From contig VWZL01000275.1 of assembly GCA_013396915.1 (NCBI GenBank), positions 22,134 through 86,133 of the forward strand: a DNA stretch of 64,000 nt, written 5' to 3'. Within the stretch, counting starts at the first letter, position 1. Each line of letters starts with the position of its first letter. The notes under the pieces are model-generated. The model made no database searches and was not told the DNA's origin. It was given only the letters and a program-made list of their open reading frames with translations. Positions 51,801 through 62,139 of the stretch are shown here, piece after piece. Origin of the DNA: Stercorarius parasiticus. Its lineage: Eukaryota > Chordata > Aves > Charadriiformes > Stercorariidae. The position numbers and the translations under genes are program-made.

Positions 51801-54800
51801 ATATAGAAAGAGTTTTCAATGTAAACAACAGTTTACTTCTGCCATTTGTTGTTTTGAGTAATTTGAACTTTGACTACTTTTCCTGTATGTGACTGACTTT
51901 TCTGTTTTAGATAAGCGTGTATTCATGACCGTGGCAGTGGATATGGTTGTTACTGAAGTAGTGGAGCCCGTACGGTTTTTGCTGGAAACTGTCGTGCGTG
52001 TGTACCCTGCCAATGAACGCTTCTGGTACTTCAGCAGGAAAACCTTCACAGAAACTTTTTATATGAAGCTAAAGCAGGTATTGCATGGGGGTTTTTTTGA
52101 ACAAAATTTGATGCTGGGAGCATTTGTTCTGTCTGTCTTAATTTGGCCTTTCTAAAAGTTAGCATGGCACCTGCACCTCAGTAGTTTGTTTCTTTTAACT
52201 ATTTATTGCTGAGATCCTTAAAGGCATAATGGTTAAGTAGCACAGATAAATGTTCGACGCCTTTGTAAACTGAATTATAGTAAGTCCTAAGTCATTGGCT
52301 TTGTGGGCTTAAACAATTTTGAACCTACCCATTGAATTCTTTATGATTTCATACAATCTGACCTCTGTGCAGACATCTAAAGCAAGTCCACTTGACTGGT
52401 AAAATTGGGAAATACCTCCTTAATTTTAACTGTAAAATCAACTAGTATGTATCGAAGGGAAATCCTGGCTACTGAGGTTCAAAATGTGAAGGTAGGTGGC
52501 TGTTAGAATATAATAAATTAAAGGCAAAGGAACCTTACGCAGAGGTTTAAAAGAGTTAGATTATTACTTTTGTTTTCTCAAAGTATCTGAGAAGGTAGAT
52601 TTCTCCATGTTTTCAAAAAGATAAGTTTGGAAGAAGATTATCTGGAAAAGTAAGTTCTGATTCATGGAGAAGGTGCCGTGTTTTCACCCTTGTGGTTGCT
52701 GATGAGGATAGAAAATTATCTACATTCTTGTCTTTCACTGCTGCAGGGCTTTGTGAAAGGTGAAATAAGGGCATTATTGCAATGATTTATTAAATTAGCA
52801 TTCTTTGTGTGATTTCATGATGATGACTTATGAAATGTTCAAATAGCAGTAAAGAAACAACCATTTTTAGCGAACTCTTCTCTATAGTATTTCATTTTGT
52901 TAGTCCCTTTGAATTTGGCTTTTAAGTCAAGTTGTACAAACAGTGCTCGATGCTACAGAGGGGGGAAGTGGTTAAGGTGAAGCTTAATGCATAGTTGTGT
53001 ATTCCCTCTATGTTAGCTTTCCCTGTGCTGGTGCGATTAATGTGCATTTATTTGTTCCTCAAGCGCTGAGAGATGATATATCCATCTCATCCGGTAATGT
53101 CTGTTTAAGAGTTATCTATTGAGTAGAATGCTAAAGTGTCTCCCATTTTTGGCATTGAGTGAGGTACAGAAAGTATATAAGTCTCCCCTTTATCATTGTA
53201 GGATGATGCACAATTGCATCCTCCTGCAGCAACTGTTGACCTGCTTTCTCCAGAGACTTGTGTTGTGGTATTGGTTCAAAAAGTGAAGAGCAGAGCCTAG
53301 TGGTACCACTTGCATTGGAATGGTGGTCCATCATCTTCGACTAATGAAACCAAAGAGCAGTGATTTAATTTTACTGAGCCTAATGTGAATATTTTAGTTG
53401 TCATCTTCCTGTGGGGCACAGTAGTAGGTCTAAAAACCAAGCTATGTTGATGTTACATGGCATAAGTACAGCTGTGTTTAACACTTAGTGAGTAAATAAA
53501 TTTCATTGAATGCTGTTTCTATATTTCTTCTAGAGGTTAGCATAGCAACTTAGAACTTAAGAAAATATGAGAAACCTAACTGTTATGTGCAAATGTTGAC
53601 AAAATCTACATTTTAAATTTAAAGAAAACACGTGTGAAAAATCTTGCATTCTCAGCTGTTTGATGCTTATCTATAATCAGTTAAGCTTTCCTTTTAAATC
53701 ATTTACAACTGTACTGTTTTTAATTCAGTAATATGGAGGCTTTCTTTTTTTCTTTCTCACCTGTTACAATGTGACAACGTACACGTCCCTCCCCTCCCTG
53801 AAGAAACACGTTCATTTCTCCCTGCTGTGAAATTCTGAGGAGCTGTTCTGCAGATTTTGGGGAGAGGGACACTTTTAATCTTTGTAATCTTTCTACAAGA
53901 TTGGGTGCTGAGTATGGATGACAGGATCTTTCTGGCCCACCTGTAGCAAGTCTGTGTTTAGCCAATGATCAGTTGGACAGTTTGGATAGCAATAGCTCTT
54001 CCTGCAGATACCTCAGAAGGACACTGTATCTCAGGGCACCATTATTCCTTGGAAAATAACTTTGTAGTTACTGGGTATTGGGATCAGCTGTTTATGGACT
54101 TTTGGGGAAAGCAGTTGAGCTTAAGTAGATTCTAGGGAATGTAACAGTGGATTAATATCAAAAGCCTCAGCTCCAAACATAGGCAGCTTCTCTGCACAGG
54201 ACAACAGATCCTGTGGTATAATTTCCTGCTGATGTAAAATCATGACAATAATGCTATCGGTCATTGCGCAAACGCAGCGTGTTTGACTGTGGATGAGAAG
54301 TTCATGCATGTGGTCTGCCCAGTTCTCAGTTCTAGCGTGCAGAGTCCTTGGGAGGAACCTTTAGGCTTGGGCTGTCTCAGCAAGGCGCCCATTGTCGTAA
54401 GGAAGCATCCATTATTGATGTTCCAAAAAGAAGCAACACTGAAAGGGCATTTTCCTGCAAGGGGTAAACGAGACCTGTCTGTATTGGCGGAAAAAAATCA
54501 GAACTCTTCCGAGAAATGATTCGGATGGATTTAGTAGTCTGAACCAAGATTGGTGAGGTGCAGTCAGATATGAAGAATTACATAAATGCAGGTTGCTGTA
54601 TGATTTAGGATTCTTTTGTCTGTCTGTCTTTCTCATGCACTTACGTGTTACTCATGCACATTTTCATCGTTAGAACATGATCCTTGTAAAGGTGGATTCC
54701 TGTAGATACCAAATGTGTGCTTCAGAAAAAACAAATAACCAAATTATTTGCATGTTATAGAGATGGGTCTTGCAGTTAACCAGAACACATGCAAGGAGGT

Positions 54801-57800
54801 GAAGACGTGTAATTCTTGTAACATACAACAAAATCCATAATACCTCATGCTGTACTCCCTCAAAAGTAAAAGCTATAGATAGCAATAGTTAATAATATTA
54901 GTGGCATCAATACTTGATTGATTTAACCAAGTACTTTGTAATTACTTGATAATCATAGAATCATAGGGTTGGAAGGGACCTCTGGAGATCACCCAGTCCA
55001 ATCCCCCTGCCAGAGCAGGGTCACCCAGAGCAGGTGGCACAGGAACGTGTCCAGGTGGGGTTTGAATGTCTCCAGAGACGGAGACTCCACCACCTCTCTG
55101 GGCAGCCTGTGCCAGGGCTCTGCCACCCTCAAAGGAAAGAAGTTCCTCCTCACGTTTAGGTGGAACTTCCTGTGCTCAAGTTTGTGCCTGTTACCCCTTG
55201 TCCTGTCCCTGGGCACCAGTGAAAAGAGCCTGGCCCCATCCTCCTGACACCCACCCTTTCAGTATTTATAAGTGTTGATAAGGTCCTCCCTCAGCTGTCT
55301 TTTTTCCAGACTGAAGAGACCCAAATCCCTCAGCCTTTCTTCATAAGAGAGGTGTTCCAGTCCCCTCATCATCTCAGTAGCCCTTTGCTGTCCCCTCTCC
55401 AGCAGTTCCCTGTCCTTCTTGAACCAGGGAGCCCAGAACTGGACACAGTACTCCAGGTGCGGCCTCACCAAGGCAGAGCAGAGGGTAAGGATGACCCCCC
55501 TCCACCTGCTGGCCACACTCTTCTTGATGCACCCCAGGATGCCATTGGTCGCCTTGGCCACGAGGGCCCATTGCTGGCTCATGGTCATCCTGTTGTCCAC
55601 CAGGACTCCCAGGTCTCTTTCCACCAAGCTGCTCTCCAGCAGGTCAGCCCCCAACCTGTACTGGTGCATGGGGTTATTCCTTCCCAGGTGCAGCATCCTA
55701 CACTTGCCCTTGTTGAATTTCATAAGGTTCCTCTCTGCCCAAATCTCTAACCTGTCCAGGTGTCGCTGAATGGCAGCACAGTCTTCTGGTGTGTCAGCCA
55801 CCCCCCCCCAGCTTTGTGTCATTGGCAAACTTGCTGAGGGTGCACTCTATCCCTTCATCCAGGTCATTGATGAACATATTGAACAGGACTGGACACGGTA
55901 CTGACCCCTGGGGAACACCACTTGTCACTGACTTCCAGCTAGACTCTGTGCCCCTAATCACAACCCTCTGAGCTCTGTCTTTCAACCAGTTATCTATCCA
56001 CCCCACTGTCCATTTATCTAACCTACTCTTCCAAAGCTTCCCTATGAGGATGCTGTGGGAGACCGTGTCGAACGCCTTACTGAAGTCAGGGTAGACCACA
56101 TCTACGGCCCTCCCCTCATCTATCCATCCAGTCGTGCCATCATAGAAGGCTATCAGATTAGTCAGACATGATTTCCCCTTGGTGAATCCATGTTGAGTAC
56201 TTCTGATAGCTTGATAATGGTGTTCTGTGAGGATAAAACAGGGATAATGGCTCTAATATCCTGTTAAATGTTATAAAATGCAGGGTGTTTATGCCTACAC
56301 CCCAAAGTTCATTAAGCGAACCTGGCTGATAATTGGAGCCACTGCTTCCAGGGAGTATCAGCTTTAAAGGAAGCAGATCTGAATGATTAATCTGAAATAC
56401 AGTAGGAAGGTTTTCTCAGTATAAAATCATTTATGTTGTGTGAGTCCAAGCAGTCCCTGTTCAAGCTACCCATCTGCGAAATTTCGCTGGCTTGTTGAAG
56501 TTGCAAGTGCTGGCCAGCAGTTCTTGTGCATCTCCAGCAGAGGCATTAGGGAGTCCTCCAGCTTTATCGTAACTTTGATTTTTAAACGAATTGAATATTC
56601 TCTAGCTGAAGTTGTGTTCTTTTTCTTTTTCATGGTTAATTTGATGTTTTTAATATCTTAAAAAAATTACCTTATTTTAACTGATTATGCAAGATGCACA
56701 AAGAACAAAATAGCACAACATTTTGGCCTGGTTCATTTAATACAATCATTAGTTTGCAGTTTTATACAATTCTCTACAAATATATTAATCACTGCATGTC
56801 ACTGAGTAACATCTGGGTCCAGAACAGTAACTCAGAGGAGAAACTAATACTCCTTTTATTTTAAATCTTATAACCTTGTATCCATTGCTTACATTATAGG
56901 TAACTTCTTTTTTTCACATGAAAGTCCACTGAACGTGAGAGACTTAGATTAAACTCTGAACTTTTCCAGCTTGAAGTAAAAAGAAACCAAACAAGTTCCC
57001 TCTGCCCCCAACCTTTGAGGTAGTTTGCCTTCAAAGTTATTGAATTCCTAAAGAGACAGATTTGGAAGAAAAACTGTTTTTACAGAATGATTTCTGCTGA
57101 AAATATTCTGACCTCAAATATATATAGTTACAGATACCACACTCAAATTTCCAAGTTTAACTTAGATTGACAGATTTGTACGTGTGCGCGCACACAGGCA
57201 CACACACACACGCACATATATGAAACAGATACATTTCCCCATTGAAAGGAGTATATTACAAATTATACTCACTGGAAAGAAGATGAATTTTTCTGTTTGT
57301 TTTTTGTTTTGTTTTTTTTTATGAGTAAAACACTACAAGGAGCTTTTCACAATTTACAGCTTTCAATAAGCATGAGGTTTTGTTTCTTTAGTCCTGTCTT
57401 TACCTACTAAAACCTCTTGCCATTAAATCTTTCCCCCCCTTCAGCACTGAATGCCTGTTTCTGTGGTGTCAGTTACTCCAGTATTTTTCCTGTTTGTTCT
57501 CTCCTTTTCTCTTTTGCTGCAGTTTGTCTTTGACCTCATCTCATTATAGCTATTTAAGTGGGAAAGCTTTTTTAATCATCATTCTGAACAATACTTAAAA
57601 TGGTTGTTAAGAGGCAGCTTTGGAAATATTGCACTTTTATTTACATTTTCTACCTATAAAACTGAAAGAGAAATAGAACTGTCAGTTACTGCTGGTCTAC
57701 ATGTGCCATTGCAAAGAACCCTGAGGGAGTCTTGCCCAAACTGTTTTTTAGCCCTGACAGGAGATTTGTTTGTATGAGTTTGGGTTTGGCATGCTATTAG

Positions 57801-58000
57801 AACTGTATTTATCAACAGCGGGGACCTAACGCATACGCATGTTTTGTTTTAGTCTGAAGGCAAAAGCCACACAAGTGCTGGGGATGCAATTTATGAAGTT
57901 GTCAGTCTCCAAAGAGAATCTGCAAGAGAGGAAGAACTGGTCAGCCCAGCAAGTGGAGGAGGGCCTATGTCCTCATCCCAGGAGGATGAGGCGGAAGAAG
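36695..58000 (+). CDS. RABGAP1L: RABGAP1L, 5' portion (coding exons 1-10; first 490 residues)
   Basis: Ten exons with consistent phases join into one open frame of 1471 nt: 135+193+211+175+161+111+67+103+167+148. The product reads as the N-terminal 60% of Rab GTPase-activating protein 1-like, from recalled family sequence. Seen in order: a leader starting MEVKTSFSK, a PTB/PID domain at about residues 128-255, a kinesin-like/DUF3694 domain at about 280-441, and a Ser/acidic linker. The family is known to end in a TBC domain that stimulates GTP hydrolysis on Rabs such as RAB22A in endosomal recycling; that domain would start beyond 64000. It is RABGAP1L and not the paralogue RABGAP1, because of the [18 protein letters not shown] stretch and the EEFVLV leader. 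There is no frameshift or internal stop. The last codon is split 1+2 at 58000, so the gene continues to the right. Confidence 0.95.
36863..39051 (+). other. RABGAP1L intron after coding exon 1
   Basis: A 2.2 kb intron. 37876-37893 (TCATAGAATCATAGAATT) is a remnant of a CR1 3' repeat tail. A poly-A run lies at about 38512-38530. Confidence 0.8.
39052..39244 (+). CDS. RABGAP1L: RABGAP1L coding exon 2 (residues 46-109)
   Basis: The acceptor TTTTGCTTACAG ends at 39051 and the donor is ACAG|gtattg. The exon encodes [22 protein letters not shown] followed by a fast-evolving Ser/Gln/Asp stretch and [11 protein letters not shown]. The [13 protein letters not shown] segment is strongly conserved in the family. 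The middle looks disordered. The exon ends one base into the codon for Glu110. Confidence 0.93.
39245..41348 (+). other. RABGAP1L intron after coding exon 2
   Basis: A 2.1 kb intron holding the CR1 fragment at about 40550-40725 and otherwise unremarkable sequence. Confidence 0.8.
40550..40725 (+). mobile_element. CR1 LINE 3' fragment
   Basis: It ends in AGGTCTTTTCCAACCTGGAT followed by TATTCTGATTC, the CR1 3'UTR end in sense orientation. Preceding sequence with GAGAGGTTTGGAATGTCCAT matches the ORF2 C-terminus/3'UTR border. It is strongly 5'-truncated. Confidence 0.8.
41349..41559 (+). CDS. RABGAP1L: RABGAP1L coding exon 3 (residues 110-179; start of PTB/PID domain)
   Basis: The acceptor TTCATTTTCAG ends at 41348 and the donor is TAAG|gtaaca. 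The exon encodes [13 protein letters not shown] and then [14 protein letters not shown], the first strand of the phosphotyrosine-binding-like domain, and ends [14 protein letters not shown]. The first codon (GAA) is completed with one base from the previous exon and the exon ends with two bases of Arg180. Confidence 0.95.
41560..42421 (+). other. RABGAP1L intron after coding exon 3
   Basis: 0.86 kb. No other feature seen. Confidence 0.85.
42422..42596 (+). CDS. RABGAP1L: RABGAP1L coding exon 4 (residues 180-238; PTB/PID core)
   Basis: The acceptor TTGCCTTGACAG ends at 42421 and the donor is GCA|gtaagt, an excellent match. The exon encodes [38 protein letters not shown], and [13 protein letters not shown]. 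This is the central sheet of the PTB/PID domain. It ends in phase 0. The reading frame stays open for a short distance past the donor, which is fortuitous. Confidence 0.95.
42597..43383 (+). other. RABGAP1L intron after coding exon 4
   Basis: 0.79 kb. No other feature seen. Confidence 0.85.
43384..43544 (+). CDS. RABGAP1L: RABGAP1L coding exon 5 (residues 239-291; PTB C-terminal helix and start of the kinesin-like domain)
   Basis: The acceptor TTGCTTTTCTGCAG ends at 43383 and the donor is TTAG|gtaatc. The exon encodes [16 protein letters not shown], the C-terminal helix typical of PTB folds, then a variable linker, then [18 protein letters not shown] and DDGKGNF. It ends two bases into Ser292. 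Confidence 0.95.
43545..44340 (+). other. RABGAP1L intron after coding exon 5
   Basis: 0.80 kb with two poly-T runs near 43870-43900. No other feature seen. Confidence 0.85.
44341..44451 (+). CDS. RABGAP1L: RABGAP1L coding exon 6 (residues 292-328)
   Basis: The acceptor TTTTATTCTTTTAG ends at 44340 and the donor is AAAG|gtaaga. The exon encodes [19 protein letters not shown] then [18 protein letters not shown], part of the kinesin-like/DUF3694 domain shared by RABGAP1 and RABGAP1L. It ends two bases into Arg329. Confidence 0.95.
45289..45302 (+). promoter_or_regulatory. CTCF core motif
   Basis: CCACCAGGTGGCAG matches the CTCF core CCASYAGRKGGCRS at all 14 positions. It stands in AT-rich intron sequence, so it is not a by-product of GC content. 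Binding is inferred. Confidence 0.55.
45937..46260 (+). repeat. Possible solo LTR
   Basis: A block from TGTTACTAAAG to GTTGCATTACA has TG...CA ends, an AATAAA at about 46160 and a following CAGTGTGGGGTATCAAGCCT stretch that reads LTR-like. No clear target-site duplication is seen, and no internal retroviral sequence. Confidence 0.25.
46600..47090. other. Stop-poor unclassified block
   Basis: Nearly 500 bases are GC-richer than the surrounding intron and open in several frames on both strands. No protein or repeat family is recognised. It could be an old transposon or retrocopy fragment. Confidence 0.35.
47690..48025 (+). mobile_element. CR1 LINE 3' fragment
   Basis: CGTTGGAACAGGTTGCCAAA, then TCACTCCCTGTTCCTGGCGA, then AAGGCCCTGGGCAACCCAGT follow the order of the CR1 ORF2 C-terminus and 3'UTR in sense orientation. 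The frame is decayed. Confidence 0.75.
48652..48718 (+). CDS. RABGAP1L: RABGAP1L coding exon 7 (67 nt; residues 329-351)
   Basis: The smallest coding exon here. The acceptor AAATTTCACAG ends at 48651 and the donor is CATG|gtaata. It encodes [20 protein letters not shown] and then LDM, a block nearly invariant in the family. The exon starts one base into the sequence after a split Arg codon and ends in phase 0. It lies after a 4.2 kb intron. Confidence 0.95.
48719..50157 (+). other. RABGAP1L intron after coding exon 7
   Basis: 1.4 kb with a long poly-T tract at about 49733-49754. No other feature seen. Confidence 0.85.
50158..50260 (+). CDS. RABGAP1L: RABGAP1L coding exon 8 (residues 352-385)
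   Basis: The acceptor TTTTTATCTTTAG ends at 50157 and the donor is AAAG|gtaatg. The exon encodes [34 protein letters not shown] and then the first base of Asp386. GMWNPNAP separates it from the paralogue RABGAP1, which as I recall has a Ser-Trp-Asn-Pro-Lys type sequence there. Confidence 0.95.
50261..51910 (+). other. RABGAP1L intron after coding exon 8
   Basis: 1.65 kb. 50925-51016 is G/T-rich low-complexity sequence (TTTGTTTGTTTGTGTGGGG). No other feature seen. Confidence 0.85.
51911..52077 (+). CDS. RABGAP1L: RABGAP1L coding exon 9 (residues 386-441; end of kinesin-like domain)
   Basis: The acceptor TTTTCTGTTTTAG ends at 51910 and the donor is GCAG|gtattg. The exon encodes [40 protein letters not shown] and [16 protein letters not shown], the very conserved C-terminal part of the kinesin-like/DUF3694 domain. 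It ends in phase 0. Confidence 0.95.
54951..56205 (-). mobile_element. CR1 LINE, 5'-truncated, inactivated
   Basis: The + strand starts AATCATAGAATCATAGGGTT, a CR1 3' end. The minus strand reads RT sequence [21 protein letters not shown] and [10 protein letters not shown], then [14 protein letters not shown] and [15 protein letters not shown]. The catalytic motif is FAND where an active enzyme has FADD. A run of ten Cs at about 55799-55808 coincides with a frameshift, and an in-frame stop lies at 55259-55261. It is antisense to RABGAP1L. Confidence 0.93.
57179..57222. repeat. Alternating purine-pyrimidine (CA/CG) tract
   Basis: TACGTGTGCGCGCACACA followed after a GG by a CA-rich run ending CATATATG. 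Such tracts can adopt Z-DNA. Confidence 0.75.
57853..58000 (+). CDS. RABGAP1L: RABGAP1L coding exon 10 (residues 442-490; linker before the TBC domain)
   Basis: The acceptor GTTTTGTTTTAG ends at 57852 and the donor is GAAG|gtaaga. The exon encodes [20 protein letters not shown] followed by a Glu/Ser-rich region with [16 protein letters not shown]. In the family this disordered acidic linker precedes the TBC domain. It ends one base into the next codon. No later RABGAP1L exon is recognisable before 64000. Confidence 0.94.
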
Positions 58001-58630
58001 GTAAGAATAAATGAGCACTTACAGTTCTCGTAGATAGTACTATTATGTTTCTGCTGTTAATTTACTCCTTCAATTCTTCCTATTTGTGTCTATTAGAAAT
58101 ACAACTGTTTTGGACAAAAAGATCACACATAATTTTCTGCTAGCGGCAGTTCTTTAGTAATGGCCTTTTTACCAACCCATTATTTGGAGTTCTTCCAGTA
58201 GCAGCAGCAGACAACGCGTGTCCGTGTTTCTGTCTGCTTCAAAACATATCAGTGATGCACTTGTGCTCTGCTTACGAGATAGAAAACCTTTTCTAGACGG
58301 ATTTTCTTCTGATCAGAAGCCATTTGCCTTGAATGTGCTGCTAAAGGACACCATTGAAATAGGCTTTGAAATGGTGGGCTTTAAATGCCTGTTTGTAAAG
58401 AAAAACAAACAAAAAAAAAATCCCAAAAGGACTCATGTGGGGAATTCCCCTGTCCCCAAACTGCCTGCTTAGCGTGTGATTCCTTTCCCCTCATTTATAA
58501 CTGGGGCTTATCAGAGTATCTGCTGGTTCACTTGGGATCATGTTGGGGATTGCTGCTTTACCTGAGCCAAGTGGGTTTGCCTGCCCCTTCCAAAGCTAAC
58601 AGTGCCTCTATGTCTTTCCCACTGCTTCTT

Positions 58631-58663
58631 TTTTTGTTTGTGTGTTGTTTGTTTGTTTGTTTG
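58631..58663 (+). repeat. (GTTT)n low-complexity tract
   Basis: Tandem TTTG/GTTT units with a short TGTG interruption. Confidence 0.75.
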
Positions 58664-61600
58664 AAGGCCCTTGGCCTACTCTCCTCTCTTTGCCTCTGAG
58701 GGTTAGCCCGTAGCATTCAGAATAGGCTTTCCGTGTGCCATTTTTGATCTGGGTATCTGACCTGCCAGAACTTGTGATAGTTTTCCCAAGTTATTCTTCA
58801 GATTTCTGGCACTGTTCTGACAATACTATAAAAAGTCTCATGTACTGCAGCAGAAAATTCCTTCTTGATTCTTAGTTATAGGTAAGATGTTGGTTTATGC
58901 AATACAAACCGTAACACTCTGAACAGTCAGGAGCAGACAGGGATGGTTATGTGGTTACTCTTTTCCAGTTACCATCCAAAAGCCCCACATACCCCAGGTG
59001 ACAGCAGGCTTACAAAGCTCCCACCAACTGCTCTCTGGTGAATTGGCAACCTTCTACTGATTCCTGGAGGGAGTGGGATGGGTATTGGCTACCACTGTTA
59101 TTCCCTCCTTTGTATCAAGTACCACTTCTGAATTGTAAAAATACTATTTTCTCTAAAGGAGCTTTTATATGTCATTGGTATTTGTGATTGCTGTTTTTAT
59201 GTGATTTACTGTTCATAGCAAGAAATATTTCAGATTTGACCTTTGGGTCTTGTGGTTCAGTGTAGCGTAGTTGAACATCTATGGGTGTTTTTTTCCTTGC
59301 TGGATGTTTGAGTTGTATAGTTGGAATGTTTTCTGGAGCTTGTTTGATAGGATGGAGTTTAAGTAATTACTTGAATAATTTTTTTAATATTGCTCCTTAC
59401 TGGGAAGAGTAAAGCACTGTTCTAGAATTTGATGAACGTAGCACAATTAGTAATAATGTGGATATTGTCCTCTTGGTGCTATTATAGAATGGCTTTGTTT
59501 TATTATAGAGTAAAAGTATTCTGCTGGGGTATGAGCCCAAGTCAAACTTTGGTTTAGCTTCCTAATGCTAGTTTCCGTATTTTAAATGTAGATTACTTTC
59601 TAAGAGAAGACATTAAAAATACCATGATGCGACTCCGTTCTCATGGAAACTGCATTTAGAGTTATCTGCCTAGAAGTTATCTATCCTAGTGGATATGCAG
59701 GTTAAATGAGTCATTTGCAGTTGTTCTAAATAAATCTCTTGATTCTTTTTCTTTCTTTTTCTTTTCAGGGTACTAATTATGGTGATGGAAAAAAAAAACA
59801 AAAACTTGAGTTTACAATGTCTTGTCTTAGCCTTGGAAGAAGGCTTTTTCTTTTCTTTAATATTGAGCATGGTAGCTACCTGGCCATAGAGGTTTTGTTT
59901 GCTTTTTTTCTGCTTGCAACCTGACTAGGGCATTATAAGGTCTTTAGTATTTCACAGGCCAGAGGCTGGTGTTCCCATTACAGATATTGAGGATTATTAT
60001 CTGTTCTCTTTTTTTTTTTTTGCCATGTCCTCATATATATCCTACATGCCCGCAGAATATCACTTAATTTACTTCAGAAGCACTATACATTGCAGTTTCA
60101 TTTGTATAATGCTGTAAGAATGCATGCCTCATTTGCACCTTCCCGGATTTCTGTGTACCCTGTGTGTGTGTGTGCATACACACAGCTCAGTGGGATGTCT
60201 TGTGTCATGAGTATATGAATAAAGACGTTCATAAGAAAGAAGGCATTTTTTTCAATATTCTTGTTCTTTTTGTTTTAATGAAGGACCAAACATGCTTCCT
60301 CCCTCACCAATAATGATTTAAAATAATTACTGTACTCGTTTTAGGCGTAGTCCCTTTCAAATGTGCAGCAACTGCATATAGAAAATTGAGGTCATATATT
60401 CCCTGAATAGCATTCATAGCTTTTAATAGTCTTTTCTCATTTTAGCTTTATTTTTCATCTGAACAGCTATATAAAAAAATTAAGATCTTTGCAAAGATTG
60501 TGCAATAGCTACTTAGAGATCTTTCAGATCAACTTCACTTTTTAAAATATTATTAATATTATAATAGATATTTCTGGCAACCCAGTCATCTAAGGTTCCT
60601 TGCTTTGGACATAATAATTTTTAAAATATAATTAATATTAATGATTTCTTGTCAAAACCTAGAATGTAAAGTATACTCCTTGGTAAGAAATTTTCTATTA
60701 AATTGAGAATATAATTTTAAAAGATTCAAATATATAATGAGGAAATTCTTACTCTTTCTGGAAAGGTTTCAAATTAAACAGATTTAAGTGTCCATTTTTT
60801 TCAATAAGCAGAAAAGTACACTGTTAATATTTAATTTTGAGTAGAACCTTGTAACAAGGTGAAGAGCACAATTGGTTGAACTAATCTTTCTCCTTTTCGG
60901 AGCATTAAGAATAAGTGAGAACATGTACAGAAGTGATGGTTTGTATATTGCATTATTCAAAAAAGACAAAGCTGCGCAGAGCATTTTTATTGTAGTGTCA
61001 TTCTGTGGCAGGATGAAGTGGCGGCTGTGTGTGTGAGCCTAAGGATTGGAGAAAATTGCCTTACAGCAGAAGCATTTGCAAGGAGAATGTGGTCCTAGAA
61101 ACAAGTAACAAAGGAGAAGGCAAAGAACAGGTTGCCTTCTTTTAGCAGCAAGTGCTTGCTTAGACTATACGTGAAATGCCGACTTTCCTTTGTCTCTAAC
61201 TTTTTTTTTTTAACTATAGTATCACATTACAGGAGAATACTAGATAACTCCATTTGAGTTTCTTCTTGAATCAGAATAATGCTAGAAGGTTAAGGATCAC
61301 TGTAGGTGGGAGCAATTCCGTGTAAAAGCAGAAAATAGTCTTTAAACTGATTGTTACTGACTTGCAAGATTTTTTTTTTTTGCCTAAGTTTTATGTGGTC
61401 CCAAGTGTTTGGTTACTAGATACTGTTCCAGTCCATAAATTGCATGCAGAGTAAACATGGCATGTTTAGAAAACATCCTGAAACAGATAATTCATTATAG
61501 GTAAAAAGTAACATGCCTACCAACTCTTCAAATTGAAGCATGAGTTGTAGATTGCCTCTGGAATACTCACAAATAACTTAATGCTTGGGTTTGTGTTTGT

Positions 61601-62123
61601 ATTTACTGCAGCAACAGAGTTCTCACTGGTTTATGTATTACTTTTCTGACGGCTGGGAATTGAGCAGGGATGCAGATGACAGGATAGTGGGTACTGACCC
61701 AGAAACAGTGGACTTAAACTGAAAAGAATCCTATTGAAATGTGTTTGGTGTTTAGTTATTGGCCTTTAATAAGGAGAAATTGTATGTAAGTATGAAGCTG
61801 TAGAAGTAAGAAAGGGCAGCAAAAGAGGAGAAATAACAAACTTAAGAGGGTAAAACTTTCTCTGTGTCTTAAGTCTCAGAACAAAAAAAAAGAGATATTG
61901 TAAAATAGAAAAAATAACGTAAGAGGTATGGAAATTCAGTGTGGAGATGGTGAAATTTGACAATGAAAACAGAAATGAAAAGATAGAGGACCCTGAAAGC
62001 TTCAAAGAAATCTGAGTGTGGTATGTTGGACAGCACAAAAAGCTGGTGCGTACAGTAGGTAAGGAGTGGGCAATACTGAACCGGAGGTGATCAGCCAAAC
62101 TAAATTGGGATACACTGTCAAAT

Positions 62124-62139
62124 GGGGTGGGTGGGTGGG
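62124..62139 (+). promoter_or_regulatory. Canonical G-quadruplex motif with one-base loops
   Basis: GGGGTGGGTGGGTGGG: four G-tracts of at least three with single T loops, the arrangement known to form very stable parallel quadruplexes. It is on the transcribed sense strand, so the pre-mRNA could also fold. Confidence 0.6.

Larger units (their letters stand above)
52078..57852 (+). other. RABGAP1L intron after coding exon 9
   Basis: The largest intron between coding exons (5.8 kb). It holds a 1.25 kb antisense CR1 (54951-56205) and an alternating purine-pyrimidine tract at 57179-57222. Confidence 0.85.

Noticed and set aside
55259..55828. 189-codon frame as a host gene
   Set aside because: It is CR1 reverse-transcriptase sequence in a truncated, inactivated element.
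36728..58000. RABGAP1 (paralogue) instead of RABGAP1L
   Set aside because: The leader, [14 protein letters not shown] and the SGGGPMS linker agree with RABGAP1L; RABGAP1 differs at these places.
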